Part shown: positions 52,234 through 61,447 of the stretch, one piece after another | Position numbering within the stretch: position 1 is the stretch's first letter | How the letters are laid out: every line of letters begins with the position of its first letter | Origin: a virus | Strand: one strand, 5' to 3' | DNA length: 64,000 bases | Virus record (IMG/VR): IMGVR_UViG_3300042320_001961 | Span: 21,162 to 85,161 of that record | Notes under the pieces: model-generated | Told to the model about the DNA's origin: nothing | What the model saw: the letters and a program-made list of their open reading frames with translations, nothing else | The model's database searches: none | Translations under genes and position numbers: made by a program

Positions 52234-52949
52234 TTCCTAGGCCCTACACCGTCAAAGCTTTCAACTGGAACGCATATTAAATCGTTATCTTCAGACGAGA
52301 GAGATGCCAGAGTCCTGTTGGGGCCGCATTTTATCACTTCCCCGCAAGTATTATCCTTGCCATTCTCCGAGCAAAATACTCTTGTCCAGAACTCGGGGTT
52401 GGGAGGCGAGACTTCAGAAACTATAGCAGTGTTAGTTATATACAAACAGCTATAATCACTACATTCAGTATCTATTTTCACAATTCCTTGCTCAATTGAT
52501 CCCGACCAATAAGGATATCTTGTAATTATTTCTGATAGCAAAGATCTATCTGTTACTCGGATTCTGCAAACTTCTAGCCATTGATCGGGGTTGAAAGGGC
52601 CTAGCCCTTTGTCAATGTCATCAACCGCCTCGTATACAACAAAATAATCTCCATCCCCCTCGAACCATAGGACTCTGTCCCCTTGAAAATACCCAAAATC
52701 CGACTCAATTTTAACATCGCCCCACTCCCGATCAATATCGCCCCATGGGATGTTAATTTCTCCCCATTTTGTAAGGAACAAACCGGCCAAAGGATTGTAT
52801 ATAGGGTAGAGCAATAGCAGTTCTCGAGCGTCGACTCCGCACGTGTTAATATAAACTTCGTAGCAAGACGTGTCGGCGATTTCTATTTCACCTACAGCGT
52901 CTTGCTGACCCGTAGTTAGGCAGTTTCCTTGGCCAAATAACCTAGCCAA
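52230..52949 (-). CDS. Cysteine-rich virion-associated protein (239 aa)
   Basis: The start is TTG at 52949, 3 nt after the stop of the tube-like gene. The sequence has ten or more cysteines (GNCLTTG, SCYEVYINTCG, TECSDYSCLYI, FCSENGKDNTCGEVIKCG) and two similar aromatic-rich blocks. This suggests two repeated beta domains, perhaps disulfide-linked after release. It ends VESFDGVGPRK, where Val-Glu-Ser is encoded by a GTTGAAAGC element. It probably links the tail to the fibre gene that follows. No family was recognised. Confidence 0.7.
   Translation of the reverse strand: MARLFGQGNCLTTGQQDAVGEIEIADTSCYEVYINTCGVDARELLLLYPIYNPLAGLFLTKWGEINIPWGDIDREWGDVKIESDFGYFQGDRVLWFEGDGDYFVVYEAVDDIDKGLGPFNPDQWLEVCRIRVTDRSLLSEIITRYPYWSGSIEQGIVKIDTECSDYSCLYITNTAIVSEVSPPNPEFWTRVFCSENGKDNTCGEVIKCGPNRTLASLSSEDNDLICVPVESFDGVGPRK
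52257..52265 (-). promoter_or_regulatory. GTTGAAAGC element upstream of tail fibre gene
   Basis: Exact copy inside the end of 52230..52949, 23 nt before the fibre ATG at 52233. Confidence 0.75.
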
Positions 52950-52952
52950 GTG

Positions 52953-53381
52953 TCAACGGAATTGGAAACTGTCCATCACGAACGTCATTTCGATCGTGCT
53001 GGGGGTACCGGAAGTCCTGTCAACTTGTCCGAAATTAAGCGAGGTAAACTGCGCGTCGGGCACGATAATTCTCCGCGTCCCAAGGGGGCGGGGATCTTCA
53101 CCACAAGTTACAGGAGTAATGAAAACGGTTACGAATTCACACCCATGAGACTTCCAAAAATCCACAATATCGTAGTGGATTTGGGGGTCGAAAGGCACAG
53201 AGATAGTGGCTTCTTGGAGAGTTTTGACCCCCTTGAGCTGGTAAACGCGCTGAGTGATGCCGTCAGCGTACTGCGAGGTGGCTGCGGTGTCTCTGATTCC
53301 AGAGAAAGAGGTGAAAAAGTGAGACCAGGGAGTGGCTTGTACCCAGAATTGAGACTGAGTCGAGGGGCGAATCTTAAGCAT
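52953..53381 (-). CDS. Putative small tail (tube-like) protein (142 aa)
   Basis: The ATG at 53381 gives a compact beta-rich protein (GITQRVYQLKGVKTLQEATI, FVTVFITPVTCGEDP, TSLNFGQVDRTSG, STIEMTFVMDSFQF). The overall plan resembles tail-tube and tube-like minor tail proteins, but no firm signature is present. It lies directly downstream of the portal gene and has its own GTTGAAAGC element. Head-tail connector is an alternative. Confidence 0.6.
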   Translation of the reverse strand: MLKIRPSTQSQFWVQATPWSHFFTSFSGIRDTAATSQYADGITQRVYQLKGVKTLQEATISVPFDPQIHYDIVDFWKSHGCEFVTVFITPVTCGEDPRPLGTRRIIVPDAQFTSLNFGQVDRTSGTPSTIEMTFVMDSFQFR

Positions 53382-53416
53382 TATTATGCAAGAGTGGAAT
53401 GGCTGTTGCCTAAACA

Positions 53417-53425
53417 GCTTTCAAC
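53417..53425 (-). promoter_or_regulatory. GTTGAAAGC element upstream of 52953..53381
   Basis: Exact copy, 35 nt before the ATG at 53381 and 2 nt after the portal stop codon. Confidence 0.7.
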
Positions 53426-53427
53426 TA

Positions 53428-55386
53428 TTACATGAAGTAAGGAGCGAATGAAGACCAGTATCCCGTCTTTTCAGGATCAAGGACAACACATTCACGATGC
53501 AATACTGCCCTATTTAACCGGTAGGACTTACTGTAAATGCCGATAAGCGTGTTGATTTCGTCTTGCGAAAATTCCTCCTCCCGCATTATCTTGTGTTCGT
53601 AAGTCGTCATTTGAATTCGGTATTGATTAGCCGTTCCATAATGTTCGTTCGAACCGACACCGGGGATATTTCTCACCTCTTCGAGCAGGCGTTTTGTTGT
53701 GAAAACGATATCGCCGGGTGTAGTATGCTCATCGATGTTAAGTTTGGACGTTTCGGAGTCCAGACCACTAATACCTGTGCTGATGCGTTCCCAGCCAACC
53801 TCGTCCAATCCACCCTGATTAAATCTTTCCGCAATTTTTTTAGATACCTTATCTCTGACCGTCTTGTCCTTAAGATCGCCGGACTCATCAAACTCGGAAA
53901 AGTCGAGGTTATCGGCAGACACGTAGTTGTTGCGCGAGACGAGTTGGCCGAGTGTCTTTTCACCCATAACCAGAGGTTCCGGCTCGTCCTTTTTCTGATG
54001 CACAATGCCTTTAGGAAAGGCTCCTGGTTGAGATTCCGACATTCCTGGCATCATTCCATCCATACCAGGGATTTCTCCCTTCTCTAAGGAGGGGATTTCA
54101 AGCTTGTCTCTGACCCAGTCCAAGTCAGAGATTTGGTATCCCAAGGCCTGGAGTTGTGACATTATCTGGACAACTTTTACCGGATCTTCGCGCTGTTCAA
54201 GGTCTTCGAAGTTCCGGCGCAGCCGGGGCACTGACGAGCCGGGGTAGTTAAGTTCTACAATCCAACGTACAAGAGTAGCGTTTAACGTCTCGTCAATCTG
54301 CTCGCTGAACGCTTTCGCTTTGCGCATTCGAACACTGTCCGCCACGTTATCCCTAGCGTAGCTGCCGACCGATCCTGTGTCCTGTCCTACTGTCGACTCA
54401 CCGTTAATAAGAAAAGAGATCTGCCTATCAATATAACTTATAATATTCTCGTACATTTCTGGTCTTCCTTCTCCCCCGCTCAGCCAATCGACATCCATCT
54501 CGTCCGGTATTACAATAGCGGTTTCTTGACCAAGCCGTTGTAACGCGGTGAACAACGATTTAACCTCTTCCTCCGGGGTGCCGAGGCTGAATTTGCCTAC
54601 TGCTGTTGGGGTTGTATGCTTATCTGCGTATTGCAGCCAAAAACCCATTAAAGTTCGCCGGAATTCTACTAACGAATACAACTGACGCCCTAGTCCTGTA
54701 CCATAGGGGTCCATGTTATTACTATACGCCCAGTGCCTGTGAATGACCATGCTGCGCATGGGGATCGGAAGGCCTTCTACAGGGGATTGTATAGTGATTA
54801 CTCTGGGACTGATAGACCCGTCTTCATTAAGGACGAACTGGAACCGGCGCGGATCTCGTATCTTGATTTCGGCGGGGACAACGTAGCCCCCTTGACGCAT
54901 CCAGCAAATCTCGCCAATACTTATACCGAGTATTAACGATTCGCACATTCCTCGTACGAAAGAGTCAAAGCCGGAGTTAGAAGTAGCGAGCATGTCGCGC
55001 CCCCTGGTCTGCCGGGTATTCGTCCCGAGGTGGTAGATAGTTTGACGTACGAATTCCGCGATTTCCTCGTCCTTGTCAGAGTCGGAAGCCGGAAACACTT
55101 CCCACTTGCGTTGTATAATCTCGCCAACAAGCTTCTCCCACGCACTTATAACCGCACTGTCATTAAACAGCCGGGTATAAGACTCGATGGCGCGTGGGCC
55201 GCCTCCACCCTCCTCGATAAGGATGTCGTCCCGCCTTGGCAGGATAGTACCGGCTAAGACGGACGGAAGACCTCCCCACGTGTAAGGATCTCCGATGTAA
55301 GACCCCAGATTTCCTTGTCGGAGGTTGAGATTTATTAAACGGTCGTTATAACCGGTTTTTACCGTGCGTTTAATTTTATCCGACAT
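53428..55386 (-). CDS. Portal protein, Mu gp29-like (DUF935)
   Basis: This 652-residue protein forms the dodecameric DNA portal of the head. Family features are WEKLVGEIIQRKWEVFPA in the N-terminal part, the segment YGTGLGRQLYSLVEFRRTLM (about residue 225-245), and NGESTVGQDTGSVGSYARDN near 330-350. All are typical of Mu-type portals of the DUF935 family. A Met/Pro-rich linker (GMDGMMPGMSESQPG) separates a C-terminal domain of about 170 residues of unknown role. It is longer than Mu gp29 (about 510 aa). The ATG is 20 nt after a GTTGAAAGC element. Confidence 0.9.
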   Translation of the reverse strand: MSDKIKRTVKTGYNDRLINLNLRQGNLGSYIGDPYTWGGLPSVLAGTILPRRDDILIEEGGGGPRAIESYTRLFNDSAVISAWEKLVGEIIQRKWEVFPASDSDKDEEIAEFVRQTIYHLGTNTRQTRGRDMLATSNSGFDSFVRGMCESLILGISIGEICWMRQGGYVVPAEIKIRDPRRFQFVLNEDGSISPRVITIQSPVEGLPIPMRSMVIHRHWAYSNNMDPYGTGLGRQLYSLVEFRRTLMGFWLQYADKHTTPTAVGKFSLGTPEEEVKSLFTALQRLGQETAIVIPDEMDVDWLSGGEGRPEMYENIISYIDRQISFLINGESTVGQDTGSVGSYARDNVADSVRMRKAKAFSEQIDETLNATLVRWIVELNYPGSSVPRLRRNFEDLEQREDPVKVVQIMSQLQALGYQISDLDWVRDKLEIPSLEKGEIPGMDGMMPGMSESQPGAFPKGIVHQKKDEPEPLVMGEKTLGQLVSRNNYVSADNLDFSEFDESGDLKDKTVRDKVSKKIAERFNQGGLDEVGWERISTGISGLDSETSKLNIDEHTTPGDIVFTTKRLLEEVRNIPGVGSNEHYGTANQYRIQMTTYEHKIMREEEFSQDEINTLIGIYSKSYRLNRAVLHRECVVLDPEKTGYWSSFAPYFM

Positions 55387-55394
55387 CTAAGATT

Positions 55395-56246
55395 CTATGC
55401 TTCCGAGCTTTCAACGCATTTTGCCCAACCCTTATGTTGCCGAAGTTTCCCCAAGTTTACTTTACTCAAGGTGCTTGGGTCGAGATTTTGATCAGGGAAA
55501 ATCCTGGATAAATCTGGCGCAGATGTATTTAAGACAATTCCGTGAATGGGGTGGCACCAGTTAACCAGTTTAGATCTCTTTCTCCTGAGATGTTCAGGCA
55601 TTTTCTTGCCGTACATGGGATGGTTTTTACCCCTTTTTACTTTCTGAAATCTTTCGCCTTGTTTCTTCTGAGTGCTTCTTCCCGTAAAAAGGATTAGCCT
55701 CTTTTGTATATTTTCCCTTTCTGGCTCGGGAAATTTTAGACCGAGTTTCCTCTGAATGCTTTTTCCCTATATTAGATTGGGATATTTTTCTTTTATGTTC
55801 TTCTGAGAATATTCTACCTTTACGTGCTTTAGACATTTTTTCCCTGGCTTCCACTGAGTTTTTTCTGAATGTTTTCTCCCCCTCCAGGCACCAATTTTGC
55901 CCATATTGGCTTGAGAAATCTTTCTTCTGTGCTCTTGAGAAAAAATTTTTCCGGAGCAATTGTAACTAAACTTGGTGCTGGTTTGACATGCCCTATTGGC
56001 AAAATGGGGGTTCTTTGCCACATCAAAGAACTTATGCAGAGTTATCTCATCTCGGATAGCTTCATCCTTTGAGTTATAAACTCCTAATATTTCTTTGACA
56101 GTAGGCTTAAAGGTTTTATCCTTGAAAGAGCCAAAATATTCGTCAGTTTCTGGGGTCTTTCTATACGGGCATTTTCTATATCCGATATAGCCACGCCCCC
56201 ATTCTTCGTAAGAGTAATAAGTGTAATAAATACTATTTTTTGACAT
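55395..56246 (-). pseudogene. GIY-YIG homing endonuclease with NUMOD3 repeats, broken by two frameshifts
   Basis: The N-terminal part (ATG 56246) has SIYYTYYSYEEWGRGYIGYR and YFGSFKDKTFKPT, the GIY-YIG catalytic pattern of phage homing endonucleases, then NUMOD3-type repeats (FSQEHRRKISQANMGK). The frame is broken near 55850 by an apparent 11-nt insertion after HSEKT, and NUMOD3 repeats continue in a second frame to 55627. A second frameshift sits in a four-C run at 55630-55633 (one extra base). The third frame restores KNHPMYGKK and the C-terminal helix-turn-helix part (KLVNWCHPIHG through KLRQHKGW). It sits directly upstream of the portal gene. Sequencing error in the homopolymer is possible for the second break. 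Confidence 0.8.
55407..55415 (-). promoter_or_regulatory. GTTGAAAGC element upstream of portal gene
   Basis: Exact copy, 20 nt before the portal ATG at 55386. It lies in the last codons of the broken homing endonuclease (C-V-E-S-S-E-A). Confidence 0.8.
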
Positions 56247-56445
56247 TTTTAAACACAACATCCAGATTCATAATCGCATCGTACAACGCTTCTCGGTCCA
56301 TGCCTCCTCGCTCATACATGTCAATCACCTCTTCCGCGCCGTCCAGATATACGCCAGAACTCCCGTCGGTCAAGATGTTTATGCCGTCCACGCCTTTTGC
56401 GCGACTCTCATTCTCGTCTGAATGCTTCTTAGATCTTTTTGCCAT
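56233..56445 (-). CDS. Hypothetical protein (70 aa)
   Basis: The ATG at 56445 (MAKRSKKHSDENESRAK) overlaps the end of 56379..57143 by 67 nt; a GTG at 56393 would reduce this to 15 nt. The C-terminal half (VIDMYERGGMDREALYDAIM) looks like a short helical hairpin. It precedes the homing endonuclease remnant and the portal, so a packaging-region accessory role is possible. No family recognised. Confidence 0.5.
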   Translation of the reverse strand: MAKRSKKHSDENESRAKGVDGINILTDGSSGVYLDGAEEVIDMYERGGMDREALYDAIMNLDVVFKNVKK

Positions 56446-57143
56446 TGTTTCAGGTACTCCGGTAAGTGTTGGTGACAGCTTTGTTTCCAATTAGCGTGAC
56501 TGGAAAACTCGCTTGGCGGGTTATCGGGAAAATTCTTCCTCAAAAGCTTTACACCAGCCTCAACAAAGTTTTCGTTGCAGTTGCCATAAGCTTCTTCGAG
56601 AAGGTCGAGTTCGATATACGGGTAGTGTTTTGCAAATTCTGTAAACAAGGGTGAGTGGATAATCCGTTTGGATTCTGTAACCGTCAAGGAGTTTATTTTA
56701 TCTTGCACGATTCGGGAATCGAAGTCTGGAATCAAGGAAATCGCGTCAAGGACTTTGCCCGGGCCGTGCTCGTCGATCAAATCTGCAAATATCCTGTTAA
56801 CGGCGGTCAAAGACACTTTGGCATCTTTGGCTTCCGGCCAACGTTCAAGCCTTTTGCCACACCAGGATATTGATATAAGGTCGGAGTACAAGTCCGGGAT
56901 TTCAATCCCGGGTAGGGTGGAAGTGTATTCTTTGGCGCCTTTGCTGACGCTGCTTAAGGCGATAAGTCCTTGTTCCTTGGGTTGGCATTGTCCGTGCGAG
57001 GTTTCTGAATTGAAGTCGGAGACCCCGGACTCCTCCTGCTTAAGACTCCTGCTCAGGAGCAGCATTTCCTTCTGGTGACGGTGGGTCTCCAGCGTCTTCC
57101 ACTTGTCGTGTGCGATTAGTTCTCGGATGATTTCCAGATCCAC
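56379..57143 (-). CDS. Hypothetical helical protein upstream of portal (254 aa)
   Basis: The start is GTG at 57143 or, with less overlap with the preceding gene, the ATG at 57065. The protein is mostly helical, with RLERWPEAKDAKVSLTAVNR near 100-120, LDAISLIPDFDSRIVQDKIN, and a charged C-terminal helix. The position before the portal would suit a terminase small subunit, but no helix-turn-helix signature could be identified, so this is only a possibility. Confidence 0.65.
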   Translation of the reverse strand: MDLEIIRELIAHDKWKTLETHRHQKEMLLLSRSLKQEESGVSDFNSETSHGQCQPKEQGLIALSSVSKGAKEYTSTLPGIEIPDLYSDLISISWCGKRLERWPEAKDAKVSLTAVNRIFADLIDEHGPGKVLDAISLIPDFDSRIVQDKINSLTVTESKRIIHSPLFTEFAKHYPYIELDLLEEAYGNCNENFVEAGVKLLRKNFPDNPPSEFSSHANWKQSCHQHLPEYLKQWQKDLRSIQTRMRVAQKAWTA

Positions 57144-57537
57144 GGAGGTTTTGTTTTACAATGCCGACAATGTCCTTGTACGACCAGAAATATTCTACCG
57201 CGCTCAGGGAGCCCGGGGGGATCCGGTCCGAGTCGACCCCACGGTACATAAGGGCACCCAGCTCGGTCTGCAACGCTTTGCCAGGCTCGTCGTAAACCGC
57301 CAGCTTGAGGGCTTTGTCCAGGGCGAGGTGGAGGTAGGCCAGGGTGACGTGATCGTACCCGCAGAAGATGGTGTAGTCGGCCTGCGGCAGCGCTTTGAAC
57401 CCACTTGTCAAAGTGCAAGTTTTCACGTCAACACCTTCAATCTCTTTCAAAACACCTTCGAGGTGTTGAATCATTTTACCAAGGCTGGGCTCTAGGCGAG
57501 TTTTTTCCGTAAACAGCAAGGAGACTTTGTATGTCAT
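57040..57537 (-). CDS. Putative Rossmann-like protein (165 aa)
   Basis: The central region (ADYTIFCGYDHVTLAYLHLA, then KLAVYDEPGKALQTELGALM) looks like a small Rossmann-type alpha/beta domain similar to nucleoside-processing or LOG-like proteins; no catalytic residues can be assigned. The stretch 57180-57420 is markedly GC-rich compared with both ends. The C-terminal 30 residues are low-complexity and lie in the overlap with the next gene, so the real end may be earlier. The ATG at 57537 is 24 nt after a GTTGAAAGT element. Confidence 0.65.
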   Translation of the reverse strand: MTYKVSLLFTEKTRLEPSLGKMIQHLEGVLKEIEGVDVKTCTLTSGFKALPQADYTIFCGYDHVTLAYLHLALDKALKLAVYDEPGKALQTELGALMYRGVDSDRIPPGSLSAVEYFWSYKDIVGIVKQNLRGSGNHPRTNRTRQVEDAGDPPSPEGNAAPEQES

Positions 57538-57561
57538 AGGATTAATATAATCTCACTAAGG

Positions 57562-57570
57562 ACTTTCAAC
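57562..57570 (-). promoter_or_regulatory. GTTGAAAGT element (one mismatch) upstream of 57040..57537
   Basis: It lies 24 nt before the ATG at 57537. With the plus-strand copy at 57579 it forms a perfect inverted repeat CTTTCAACG/CGTTGAAAG around 6 nt. Confidence 0.7.
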
Positions 57571-57578
57571 GGTTTTTC

Positions 57579-57587
57579 GTTGAAAGC
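57579..57587 (+). promoter_or_regulatory. GTTGAAAGC element upstream of 57609..60680
   Basis: Exact copy, 21 nt before the TTG start at 57609. Confidence 0.8.
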
Positions 57588-57608
57588 TCGGGAGAAGAGC
57601 GTAGAGTC

Positions 57609-60600
57609 TTGACGATTACAGTCAGAGAGAAGGTTGATGCTATTGTTTCCCGTGCCTTTGACCGGTACGGCTACTTCAGCCCGAACATTAATAGAAATAA
57701 GTTCTTTGATATTTGCGTAGAAATTGTTCTTGACGTAAGCGATTTAATTGACTCTGGGAAAATCCCCAACGCGAAACTTTTAAAAGGTGAGATTGTAAGG
57801 TCGTTGTACGCGTTAGACTTTGATAGGGATAAAATTTCCTCCATAATAAGTTATGTTTTTGATGAAATAGTTAAAGAGACAAGCCTTGTCAGCGAATACA
57901 GGACTTATGAAAAACTTGTACTAGAGGCGGTTGAGGACTATAAATCGCTTTTTAGTACGGGAATAGTAGAGTATTTGAATGGACTAGAGCAATATCGAGT
58001 TTCCGGCCTGATAACAAGGCCGAGGAATAAGAGGTTTTTCCCCGTCCGCGAAAGCTTTGAGAATTCCCGCCTTAAAGATAAGTTTTCCACCGTTTTCAGC
58101 TCCAGATTAAAAGATAAGACGGATGCGATAACCCGTGCGGTATTTGAGATTAATAATATTACTTCCGATTCAGACGTTTTAGATTATGAGCTACCCGGCG
58201 ACATTGATACCGACTTGTTAACAGCTACTTTTTTCGGAGGTGGCAAGAAAATATATCAAGATGTTGTTAACTTGTTTAATATCGGTAGTGAATTTGGGGG
58301 GTATCAGGGGTCGTTTTCCGGGGCTGTCGATTACCAGTCCAGATACTACGGATATGTAATGGCTGTCTCGTATGGGAGAAAGACGGAATTTCTGAACGAG
58401 GAATTTGGGGACTTTGAAAAAGTCTTTGAACAGCGAACTTTGCAAAATAACGAGATACCAGGGCTTAAGTTCTTAGAGCCGATGTTCAGGCTCAAAGATG
58501 GTAACAGTACAAATCCTTTGGTAGACAAGTTCAAAGATGGAGTCAAAGATCGATATGTTGCCGAGGTTGTAAACGAAAATGAAGTCGATTTTGTAAAACT
58601 TACCCTCGAGTCTATTTACATATCTTGTCTTAAGGTTGGCAATTCGATCTACGATAAAAGTTCTTTGCAAATGGATATATTGTCCAGGGTATTTCCGTCT
58701 TCCCCTGCTTTGTACAAGTCGGATAGGGGGATTACTGGGGGAATATATACCCTGCTGTCCGGACACATCAGCCTTTCAACTCTACTCGGCCCGGGAAACA
58801 TCCCCGACTACCCTGTTACCGACACGTTTAAACGTATAAAGCAAGAAGTCGATTCTTTAATCGATAGCTTTAAAACGACCGGATTCAAACCGGGGGGATA
58901 TGTTCCCTCGCTCGAATTAAATTACCACGAGCCGAGAAAATCTTTGATAAGAGATAGGATCAAATCGCTGGGTTTTACAGAAGTGGAAATCGATAAAATA
59001 ATGTCGGCGAACAACTTCTCCGAGCTGTTAAATTCTCTAGCACCGTTGACCGATTCGAGCGATGTTATTTCATTTTTCCGGGCATTCGACCTTACTAAGT
59101 TAGTGTATGAATTTGGCGGGCAAAATGCCATTGACGAGTATATTAACTTTTTGTACGGCAAAGATGAGCAGCAATCTCTTGTACGGCTATTGGGATTTTT
59201 AGATGTAAACCGCACGCAAAGATCGGTAATCGCTGGAAGTAAATATCCCAAACTTATAGGGTATTTGATAAGTTTGACTTATGCTGTAGACCCTGAACAG
59301 CTCCAGATATTCAACGAGTTTCTTAAAGACAATCAGCTTAGCCTTCTCGAATCTGTATCAAAACTTATAGAACAAGGCCAGAGCAATGTAATCCTTCCAA
59401 AAGAAAAGGTTTCTTTGCTGTCTGGAATGGTGGCGCAGATGGTTGTAAGCGATAACTCTGGGTATGAGAATCAGAAACCGACTTGGAACTCTCTTATTGA
59501 GCAATCGGCGGGTAATTCCGGCCCAAGCGTTAGAGGTATGTACAAGGAGAGAGAGGGAATTACGCCAACAGAGTTGTACGACATTCTTAATAATCCTAGT
59601 GCGACCTCGCCCCTAGGAGTTATGCTTAACGGGGTGAGAGGGGGTCGGCTTACATCCATTCTCAGGTACTGCAACATCTTCGGACTTTTGTACTCGTTGT
59701 CCGATTATCGGAATTCTTACCAGTTAATGAACGAACCGGCAGAAAGGTATGAAAAACTGCTTGAACTGGTGTCGAACCTGGAGACTCTTTCCGATAACCT
59801 CGAACTGGGGGCTTTAGTCCTAGAAAATAGAGAAAATTTTCAAGCAGACTTCTCTGACCCGCTGGTACAAGTACAAGGCAAGGTGTTCGAGGCGGTTGTT
59901 GATGTTGTGTCAGGTGGGGATGGGTCTCAATTCGCTCTTGCCGAGCCACCTGGTACAGGAAACTCTCGCCTCCCTAACGGTGTCAGAATAGATAACTCTT
60001 TGACTCCTGAAGAGGCGTCGGTACTGGTGGTTAGCAGTCCGGGTGCAGGATCGCAACAACCAGCATTAGGTGTAGATTCCGGCTCGTATATAAGGCTTTC
60101 GTTGTCAAACATCCTTTCACAAGGAGTTATTTTCGAGCAGGATTTGAATCCCGGTCAAGCCTTTGAACAGGATACAAGTCTTCCTGGCAAAGATAAATCT
60201 CTACAAGTGCAAGTCTATGAAAAAGGTAATACGATTTTACGAGCAAGAAGTAAATTTGACCCTGTAGAGTCTTGTAAAAGGTTCGGAGGTACGGATTGCG
60301 ACCAGCTTGGTGTTGACAAGTGTGAAGGAAGCGGCTATAACAAATCTTTTTATTCTGAAACCGGATACGGTACCGAATCGCCTATTCCCGGTATTTTGAT
60401 AGACAGACCGTTGGGCCGTGGGTTAACTGTTGAAATTGTCCCAGACAACATAGTAAAAAGTGATACAAATTACTACTACTCTTTACAAGGTATTACGGAG
60501 CTTTCCCGGTCCCCTGTTTTCAAAGACAACGAGATGCTTTGCTCGTCTATCAAAGATCCGTTTGAATACAGCGCCTGCATCTCTATGCTCAAGTGTAAAA

Positions 60601-60680
60601 GGTTTAATCCCCCGTATCAGGGTAAATATTTCTTTGAGTTCTGCCCGAGATCATTGTTTGGCGGGAGATTGGCACCATGA
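57609..60680 (+). CDS. Large unknown virion protein (1023 aa)
   Basis: The start is TTG at 57609, 21 nt after a GTTGAAAGC element. The first 700 residues are mostly helical with many charged residues (VREKVDAIVSRAFDRYGYFS and on), which is unusual among the beta-rich virion genes here. A Gly/Ser/Pro linker (about 770-840) precedes a beta-rich end with cysteines (CKRFGGTDCDQLGVDKC, then CSSIKDPFEYSACISMLKC). No family was recognised. It could be an internal virion protein, a tape-like protein or a baseplate component. Confidence 0.75.
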   Translation: MTITVREKVDAIVSRAFDRYGYFSPNINRNKFFDICVEIVLDVSDLIDSGKIPNAKLLKGEIVRSLYALDFDRDKISSIISYVFDEIVKETSLVSEYRTYEKLVLEAVEDYKSLFSTGIVEYLNGLEQYRVSGLITRPRNKRFFPVRESFENSRLKDKFSTVFSSRLKDKTDAITRAVFEINNITSDSDVLDYELPGDIDTDLLTATFFGGGKKIYQDVVNLFNIGSEFGGYQGSFSGAVDYQSRYYGYVMAVSYGRKTEFLNEEFGDFEKVFEQRTLQNNEIPGLKFLEPMFRLKDGNSTNPLVDKFKDGVKDRYVAEVVNENEVDFVKLTLESIYISCLKVGNSIYDKSSLQMDILSRVFPSSPALYKSDRGITGGIYTLLSGHISLSTLLGPGNIPDYPVTDTFKRIKQEVDSLIDSFKTTGFKPGGYVPSLELNYHEPRKSLIRDRIKSLGFTEVEIDKIMSANNFSELLNSLAPLTDSSDVISFFRAFDLTKLVYEFGGQNAIDEYINFLYGKDEQQSLVRLLGFLDVNRTQRSVIAGSKYPKLIGYLISLTYAVDPEQLQIFNEFLKDNQLSLLESVSKLIEQGQSNVILPKEKVSLLSGMVAQMVVSDNSGYENQKPTWNSLIEQSAGNSGPSVRGMYKEREGITPTELYDILNNPSATSPLGVMLNGVRGGRLTSILRYCNIFGLLYSLSDYRNSYQLMNEPAERYEKLLELVSNLETLSDNLELGALVLENRENFQADFSDPLVQVQGKVFEAVVDVVSGGDGSQFALAEPPGTGNSRLPNGVRIDNSLTPEEASVLVVSSPGAGSQQPALGVDSGSYIRLSLSNILSQGVIFEQDLNPGQAFEQDTSLPGKDKSLQVQVYEKGNTILRARSKFDPVESCKRFGGTDCDQLGVDKCEGSGYNKSFYSETGYGTESPIPGILIDRPLGRGLTVEIVPDNIVKSDTNYYYSLQGITELSRSPVFKDNEMLCSSIKDPFEYSACISMLKCKRFNPPYQGKYFFEFCPRSLFGGRLAP

Positions 60681-61447
60681 TCTTAGGGTATTGTAAACTT
60701 GGCGACGGAAATGCCAAACTTCTCGAATTTGGTAAAGGCAAAGAGTTTAATTATGTCAGAGGACAGGGAGTTCTAAATGCTGAGATAAGGCGTCAACTTA
60801 AAGACTCGATCGAAATCTGTATCGATTCGAAATCGTCGGGCATTGAAAGGTTAAAAATCACAAACCAGTCTTTGTTGACATGGGATGATCATTGGATTGA
60901 TAGCAATAGCGGGAAAATTGTAGATCCAGAGATTCAAGAACTGGTTTTAAGCCAGAATGACCTGGTGTATGTTAATATTAATACCCCCCGCCCATCACTT
61001 GAGATCTTGAATCTCAGGGGCAATAAAGGCTTAAAAGTGTTGCATTTGCACGAATGCTTTAATCTTAAAACTTTAGATATTTCGCAATGCCAAGCTTTGG
61101 AGAACGTATCCCTGGGGGTTAATAAAAACATTCAAACTTTAAATGCTAAAGATTGCAATATGACATCGAGTGCGATGGAACAGTTGTTAAGAGATTTTAC
61201 TCCGGCAATAACAGCGAGTTCGAATAGCAGGGGTGCGGGGGCGTTTCGTTCGCCACATAACACACTGCTCGATTTGCGCGGGAATGTGATCGACTGGTCG
61301 AATAGGCGTATTTCCAGTAAAATAAGAATGCTCGTAACTAATAATTGGGTGGTTAAGTGGAGTAATAATCCTCCGGCTGAGATAGTGCCGCCGCAGCTAT
61401 ACGCTCGATTCGTTGAAAGCCGAATAGAGATATCGGAATTCAAATAG
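60677..61447 (+). CDS. Leucine-rich-repeat protein (256 aa)
   Basis: The ATG at 60677 overlaps the previous stop (ATGA), and GGGAG 8 nt upstream gives a fair ribosome site. LRR-type units at about residues 85-170 are EIQELVLSQND, SLEILNLRGN, GLKVLHLHECFNLKTLDISQ and ALENVSLGVNKNIQTLNAKD. A last unit (NTLLDLRGNVIDW) lies after an insertion near 210. The N-terminal 80 residues may be an attachment domain. It could be a minor virion protein or a host-directed binding protein. Confidence 0.75.
   Translation: MILGYCKLGDGNAKLLEFGKGKEFNYVRGQGVLNAEIRRQLKDSIEICIDSKSSGIERLKITNQSLLTWDDHWIDSNSGKIVDPEIQELVLSQNDLVYVNINTPRPSLEILNLRGNKGLKVLHLHECFNLKTLDISQCQALENVSLGVNKNIQTLNAKDCNMTSSAMEQLLRDFTPAITASSNSRGAGAFRSPHNTLLDLRGNVIDWSNRRISSKIRMLVTNNWVVKWSNNPPAEIVPPQLYARFVESRIEISEFK
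61412..61420 (+). promoter_or_regulatory. GTTGAAAGC element upstream of 61447..62316
   Basis: Exact copy inside the end of the LRR gene (encoding V-E-S), 26 nt before the GTG at 61447. Confidence 0.75.

Noticed and set aside
52590-52598. GTTGAAAGG on the plus strand inside a minus-strand gene
   Set aside because: One mismatch, wrong strand, no plus-strand gene follows.
56379-57143. Terminase small subunit
   Set aside because: Position near the portal is suggestive, but no DNA-binding signature was seen and terL is 35 kb away.
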